From Aeromonas molluscorum 848 (GTDB lineage Bacteria; Pseudomonadota; Gammaproteobacteria; Enterobacterales; Aeromonadaceae): a stretch of DNA of 36,670 nucleotides. The notes under the pieces are model-generated. The model was not told the DNA's origin, made no database searches, and saw only the letters and a list, made by a program, of their open reading frames with translations. Below are positions 33,409 to 36,670 of this stretch, one piece after another (within the stretch, counting starts at the first letter, position 1; each line of letters begins with the position of its first letter). The translations under genes and the position numbers were made by a program. The stretch is taken from contig NZ_AQGQ01000021.1 of the NCBI RefSeq assembly GCF_000388115.1, positions 1-36,670 on the forward strand. The letters run 5' to 3'.

Positions 33409-34092
33409 TTAGCCCGGCCAATCCTGCAATGCTTTCAGGCTGACGGATTGACCAGCTACGCCGAGCACTATGTAGTTCTGAGCGATGGCTTGCAGCATGA
33501 CGCCAGGTGCCACCTCGTTGCCTTCCCGTATTTCGCGGCCATTGATCACCACACTACGCTTGGCCGGATTGGAAGAGTAGAGGTGAGCGCCATAAGCGAG
33601 ACGGGGGATCTGCTGACGCAGCGCCGGGGTGAGGGCCGCGATGGGAACGACCTGGGATGCCGCAGGCTGGGTCTGCATCGGGGCTGGCTCAGGCTCCAGG
33701 GGCACATTGTTGAGGGCGCTTTGCAGCAGGGCGGCGAGATCCTGGTTGCCGCGTTCCTGGCGCCCCGGATCCTGGGCCGGTTTGGGCAGGATCACGGGTT
33801 CGGGCAGCGGCGGCGGCAGCGGGCGGGTAATCATCGCCTCGGGTTCGACTCGCATGAAGGGCGCAGTGACTATCTCCTTGACCTCGACCTGCTCCTCGAT
33901 GGGGCGGTTATGGAGCAGATGCCAGCCGTAATTGGCCGCAGCCCCCATGGCGATGGCCAGCGGGGCCAGCAACCACCAGATCCAGGCTCGGTTTGGTTCT
34001 TCTTCCCGGCTGACCGGCAATCCCATGGCGGGAATATAGGGGGCATGCTGAGGGGCATCGGCCCGTCGCAGGGCCTTGAGCAGGGTCGACAT
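33409..34092 (-). CDS. exeB: General secretion pathway protein B (ExeB)
   Basis: Inner-membrane partner of ExeA in assembling the type II secretin ExeD. The 227-residue protein has a short cytoplasmic N-terminus ([12 protein letters not shown]), one membrane helix ([16 protein letters not shown], near residue 30), a Pro-rich periplasmic stretch, and a C-terminal GspB domain ([28 protein letters not shown]). The start is ATG 34092, matching the known ExeB N-terminus. A frame opening at 34185 overlaps the exeA end and adds a Pro-rich segment that is not typical. Confidence 0.92.
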   Translation of the reverse strand: MSTLLKALRRADAPQHAPYIPAMGLPVSREEEPNRAWIWWLLAPLAIAMGAAANYGWHLLHNRPIEEQVEVKEIVTAPFMRVEPEAMITRPLPPPLPEPVILPKPAQDPGRQERGNQDLAALLQSALNNVPLEPEPAPMQTQPAASQVVPIAALTPALRQQIPRLAYGAHLYSSNPAKRSVVINGREIREGNEVAPGVMLQAIAQNYIVLGVAGQSVSLKALQDWPG

Positions 34093-34174
34093 CAGGCGAT
34101 CACTCCAGGGAGGGGGCGGAGGGGGATATGGCTGGCCGCCAGGGTAGCGGTTGAACCAGGGGGCGCGACTCGCA

Positions 34175-35743
34175 TCAGGAGGCATCCTCCAGCTTGGGCA
34201 TGGGTTCACCGGCCATCACGTTCAGGTGCAACAAGGTGTTGCTGCCGGCAATACCATCGGGATTGAGCCCCTGCTCACGCTGGAACTGCTGCAGCTTGGC
34301 TTTGAGCGCGCCATCAAAGCGCTTCACCTTACGCTCGGGCTGCTGCAGGGCCCGGCTCAGGGCATTGTCGAGCCACTGCACCTGTTCGGCGCCAGCATTG
34401 TTGCCAATCAGGGTCACACCGCCCTTGGGCAGGCGCCACAGCAGGGTGTAGCTGCCGCCCCAGTTGTCCTCAAGCCATTGACGCTCTACCTGCCAACGCT
34501 GCTTGCCAATCAGCAAGGATGCCTTATCGGGCCCGAGTTGGGTGAGGGTCGCATAATAGAGACCGCCGTTCTCATCATTGAGGCTGATGAGCGCCGGGTA
34601 TTGCAGGGCTTGCAGCTCGGCGAGGGAGGCCTCTCCATCCTGGCAGCGCAGCCCGGCCCGGGGAGCATTGTCACAGACTGCCTCCTCCAGACTGGTCTGA
34701 TAGCCCCACACCTTGAACAGATTCTGCATGGCGACATCGGGCTCAATGGCCTGATTGATGGCGCGGGTCAGCTGTTCCTGCTGCTCGGCGCTATTGTCGA
34801 CCTTGACCGGCACTTCCACCTTGATCACTGGCCGCTCGGGGAAGATGCCGACAAACTGCCAGCCCCACCAACCGAGTGTGACCAGCAGGGCTCCGGTCAG
34901 GGCCACGGTCAGCCCGGATTGCCAGCTACCCTCGTCGCGAATGCCGCTCACCTCATAGGCTGCCACACTGATGTCCTTGTGGCTCACCTTGTGGCTGGCC
35001 CGGGCAAAGGCGCCGATCAGGGCGCGGTCGCAGATAAGGTTGATAAGGCGGGGAATGCCGCCGGAGAGCCGGTGCAGGGTAGCGAGTGCCTTGGGGGTGA
35101 AGATGGGTTGCACGCAGCCCGCGACCTGGAGACGAAAGCGCACATAGGCATCGACGTCCGTGGCCGAGAGCGGCAGCAGGTGATAGCGGGCCGTGATGCG
35201 CTGGGCCAGCTGACGAAGCAGAGGCTGGCGCAGCATCTGCTGCAGCTCGGGTTGACCTATCAACACGACCTGCAGCAGTTTTTTCTCGTCGGTTTCCAGG
35301 TTGGTCAGCAGGCGCAGCTGCTCCAGCACCCCGGGCAGCAAATGCTGGGCCTCATCGACCAGCACCACGCTGCGCTTGCCCGCCGCCAGATTGACGAGCA
35401 GATGATCGCGGATCAGATCAAACAGCGTCTTGAGACCGGCATCGGCCCCATAGGGCAACTGATACTCGTCGCAGATGGCGGCCAGCAGATCCCGCTCGGT
35501 GAGTGAAGGATTGAGTATGTAGGCGATCTCGGTGTCGGCGGGCAATTGTTGCAGCAGGCAGCGGGACACAGTGGTCTTGCCGGTGCCCACTTCTCCGGTG
35601 AGCAACACAAAGCCCCCCCCATCTTGCAGGCCGTAGTTGAGATGGGCGAGCGCCTCCCCATGCCGTTCACTCATATAGAGATATTTGGGATTGGGCGAGA
35701 TGGAGAAGGGCGCTTCCGACAGACCGAAAAACTGTGTGTACAT
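34175..35743 (-). CDS. exeA: General secretion pathway protein A (ExeA), peptidoglycan-binding ATPase
   Basis: ATPase that helps place and multimerise the ExeD secretin in the outer membrane. The 522-residue protein has an AAA-type domain (Walker A GEVGTGKT at residues 50-57; Walker B VVLVDEAQH), a membrane helix near residue 275, a periplasmic C39-like segment, and a C-terminal peptidoglycan-binding domain (LQQFQREQGLNPDGIAG). The start is ATG 35743; the frame opens five codons earlier. Followed by exeB 82 nt on. The rest of the exe genes (exeC-N) are not in the window, as known for Aeromonas where exeAB is a separate operon. Confidence 0.95.
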   Translation of the reverse strand: MYTQFFGLSEAPFSISPNPKYLYMSERHGEALAHLNYGLQDGGGFVLLTGEVGTGKTTVSRCLLQQLPADTEIAYILNPSLTERDLLAAICDEYQLPYGADAGLKTLFDLIRDHLLVNLAAGKRSVVLVDEAQHLLPGVLEQLRLLTNLETDEKKLLQVVLIGQPELQQMLRQPLLRQLAQRITARYHLLPLSATDVDAYVRFRLQVAGCVQPIFTPKALATLHRLSGGIPRLINLICDRALIGAFARASHKVSHKDISVAAYEVSGIRDEGSWQSGLTVALTGALLVTLGWWGWQFVGIFPERPVIKVEVPVKVDNSAEQQEQLTRAINQAIEPDVAMQNLFKVWGYQTSLEEAVCDNAPRAGLRCQDGEASLAELQALQYPALISLNDENGGLYYATLTQLGPDKASLLIGKQRWQVERQWLEDNWGGSYTLLWRLPKGGVTLIGNNAGAEQVQWLDNALSRALQQPERKVKRFDGALKAKLQQFQREQGLNPDGIAGSNTLLHLNVMAGEPMPKLEDAS

Positions 35744-35851
35744 AAGGATCCATTCCATTGTTATGGCGGCAGGTTAAAGCCTCACCGGGGTTATGTCAAA
35801 GGCCCGAAAACCCCAGGAGCAGGGGTCATCGTACCCGAGCCGCAAAGCCGA

Positions 35852-35857
35852 TATAAT
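35852..35857 (+). promoter_or_regulatory. -10 box of the cca promoter
   Basis: A perfect TATAAT. The -35 region 16-18 bp upstream is poor. Transcription would start near 35864, too close to ATG 35871 for a usable ribosome binding site, which supports the TTG start at 35889. Confidence 0.55.
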
Positions 35858-35888
35858 CGGGACAGCATCCATGAGGGAGAGAGTCGAT

Positions 35889-36670
35889 TTGCAGATCTAT
35901 CTGGTAGGGGGGGCGATCCGGGATCGTCTATTGGGATTGCCGCAAGGGGACAGGGACCATCTGGTGGTCGGGGCCACGGTCGACCAGATGCTGGCGCAAG
36001 GTTACAGCCAGGTCGGTCGTGACTTTCCTGTGTTCCTTCATCCCAAGACTCATGAGGAGTACGCCCTGGCGCGTACCGAGCGCAAGCAGGGCCAGGGTTA
36101 CACCGGTTTCGTCTGCCATGCGGCGCCCGATGTTACCCTGGAGCAGGATCTGCTGCGCCGGGACCTCACCGTCAATGCCATCGCCGAAGATGAGTCTGGC
36201 CAGCTCCATGACCCTTATGGTGGCGTGCAAGATCTCGAGCAGCGGCTGTTGCGCCATGTCTCTCCTGCCTTTAGCGAAGATCCCCTGCGCATCTTGCGGG
36301 TGGCCCGCTTTGCGGCCCGTTTCCATGCCCAGGGTTTCGTGGTGGCGCCAGAGACGCTGGGGCTGATGCGGGAGATGACCGATGCCGGCGAGCTGGCCCA
36401 CTTGACCCCGGAGCGGGTCTGGAAGGAGTTGGAGCGGGTGCTGATGGGGCCGACCCCGGCGGTCTTCTTCGAAGTATTGCGTGCATGTGGCGCTCTCAAA
36501 GCGCTCTTCCCCGAACTCGATGCCCTGTTTGGTGTGCCCGCGCCTGCCAAGTGGCACCCGGAGATTGATACCGGCATCCACACCCTCATGGTGCTGGAGC
36601 AGGCCTGCCAACGCTCTCCCGCTCTGGCGGTACGCTTTGCGGCCTTGTGTCATGACTTTGGCAAGGGGTT
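35889..36670 (+). CDS. cca: CCA tRNA nucleotidyltransferase (multifunctional), 3' part beyond the window
   Basis: Adds or repairs the 3' CCA of tRNAs; the gammaproteobacterial type also has phosphodiesterase and phosphatase activities from an HD domain. The first 260 residues are present: the nucleotidyltransferase motif [12 protein letters not shown], the catalytic Asp21 and Asp23 (GDRDHLVVG), [42 protein letters not shown] and the first HD motif LCHDFGKG at the edge. TTG start at 35889 has GGGAGAGAG upstream. ATG 35871 is in frame, but the promoter position argues against it. Truncated by the window end. Confidence 0.93.
   Translation, partial: MQIYLVGGAIRDRLLGLPQGDRDHLVVGATVDQMLAQGYSQVGRDFPVFLHPKTHEEYALARTERKQGQGYTGFVCHAAPDVTLEQDLLRRDLTVNAIAEDESGQLHDPYGGVQDLEQRLLRHVSPAFSEDPLRILRVARFAARFHAQGFVVAPETLGLMREMTDAGELAHLTPERVWKELERVLMGPTPAVFFEVLRACGALKALFPELDALFGVPAPAKWHPEIDTGIHTLMVLEQACQRSPALAVRFAALCHDFGKG

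Noticed and set aside
34151-35506. 451-codon plus-strand open frame opposite exeA
   Set aside because: Antisense of a well-supported ATPase gene. No family resemblance.
1-36670. Mobile elements, CRISPR arrays, defence islands
   Set aside because: No transposase, integrase, terminal inverted repeats, direct-repeat arrays or toxin-antitoxin pairs were found. Gene content and codon bias look uniform.

Overview
The window is a stretch of GC-rich gammaproteobacterial chromosome and almost certainly comes from an Aeromonas species. The clearest marker is a full-length GDSL glycerophospholipid:cholesterol acyltransferase (GCAT). It is supported by the ExeA/ExeB pair, the OmpA-type porin and the general gene content. 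No insertion sequence, phage, integron or CRISPR array was seen, so this looks like core genome with a few lineage-specific genes.

Layout. 41-4360: a minus-strand trehalose unit (treR, then treBC) with TreR-like palindromes and a CRP-like site before treB. 4499-5829: an AEC transporter with a frameshift, then a small copper-chaperone-like HMA protein behind a MerR/CueR-type promoter. 5960-7018: periplasmic L-asparaginase with a CRP-like site. 7109-8280: a cation/Ca2+-exchanger-family protein preceded by a yybP-ykoY (Mn2+) riboswitch. 8494-10552: a SieB-like membrane protein, methylglyoxal synthase, bacterioferritin and its ferredoxin. 10688-13041: a HlyU-family small protein overlapping tmcA. 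13123-15320: an NhaC-family antiporter, a small membrane protein with a strong Fur-box-like promoter, and a ComFB-like protein. 15417-15839: three identical tRNA-Leu(CAG) genes with one promoter and one terminator. 15924-18588: glgC-glgA. 18726-19754: rsmC. 19805-20905: dapA behind an apparent lysine leader-peptide attenuator. 20957-24032: a GAF/GGDEF diguanylate cyclase, a YqaB-like phosphatase and a divergent second Hfq. 24186-27677: pqiABC. 27742-30658: an OmpA-family porin, GCAT and a YgiW-like OB-fold protein. 30763-33302: mutY-yggX-mltC. 33409-35743: exeA-exeB. 35889 to the end: a partial cca.

The most notable element lies before dapA. A 23-codon ORF contains five lysine codons and ends upstream of a Rho-independent terminator. 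It is accompanied by mutually exclusive pairing segments laid out as in the trp/his/thr attenuators. The amino acid implied is lysine, the end product of the DapA pathway. The second is an Hfq paralogue that keeps the Sm fold signature but has lost the proximal-site histidine and gained an N-terminal extension and a basic tail. The third is the Mn2+ riboswitch, which re-labels a generic calcium/sodium exchanger as a likely manganese exporter and shows that the longest ORF start there is wrong.

All calls are from reading the sequence and from memory of protein families. No alignment or folding program was run.
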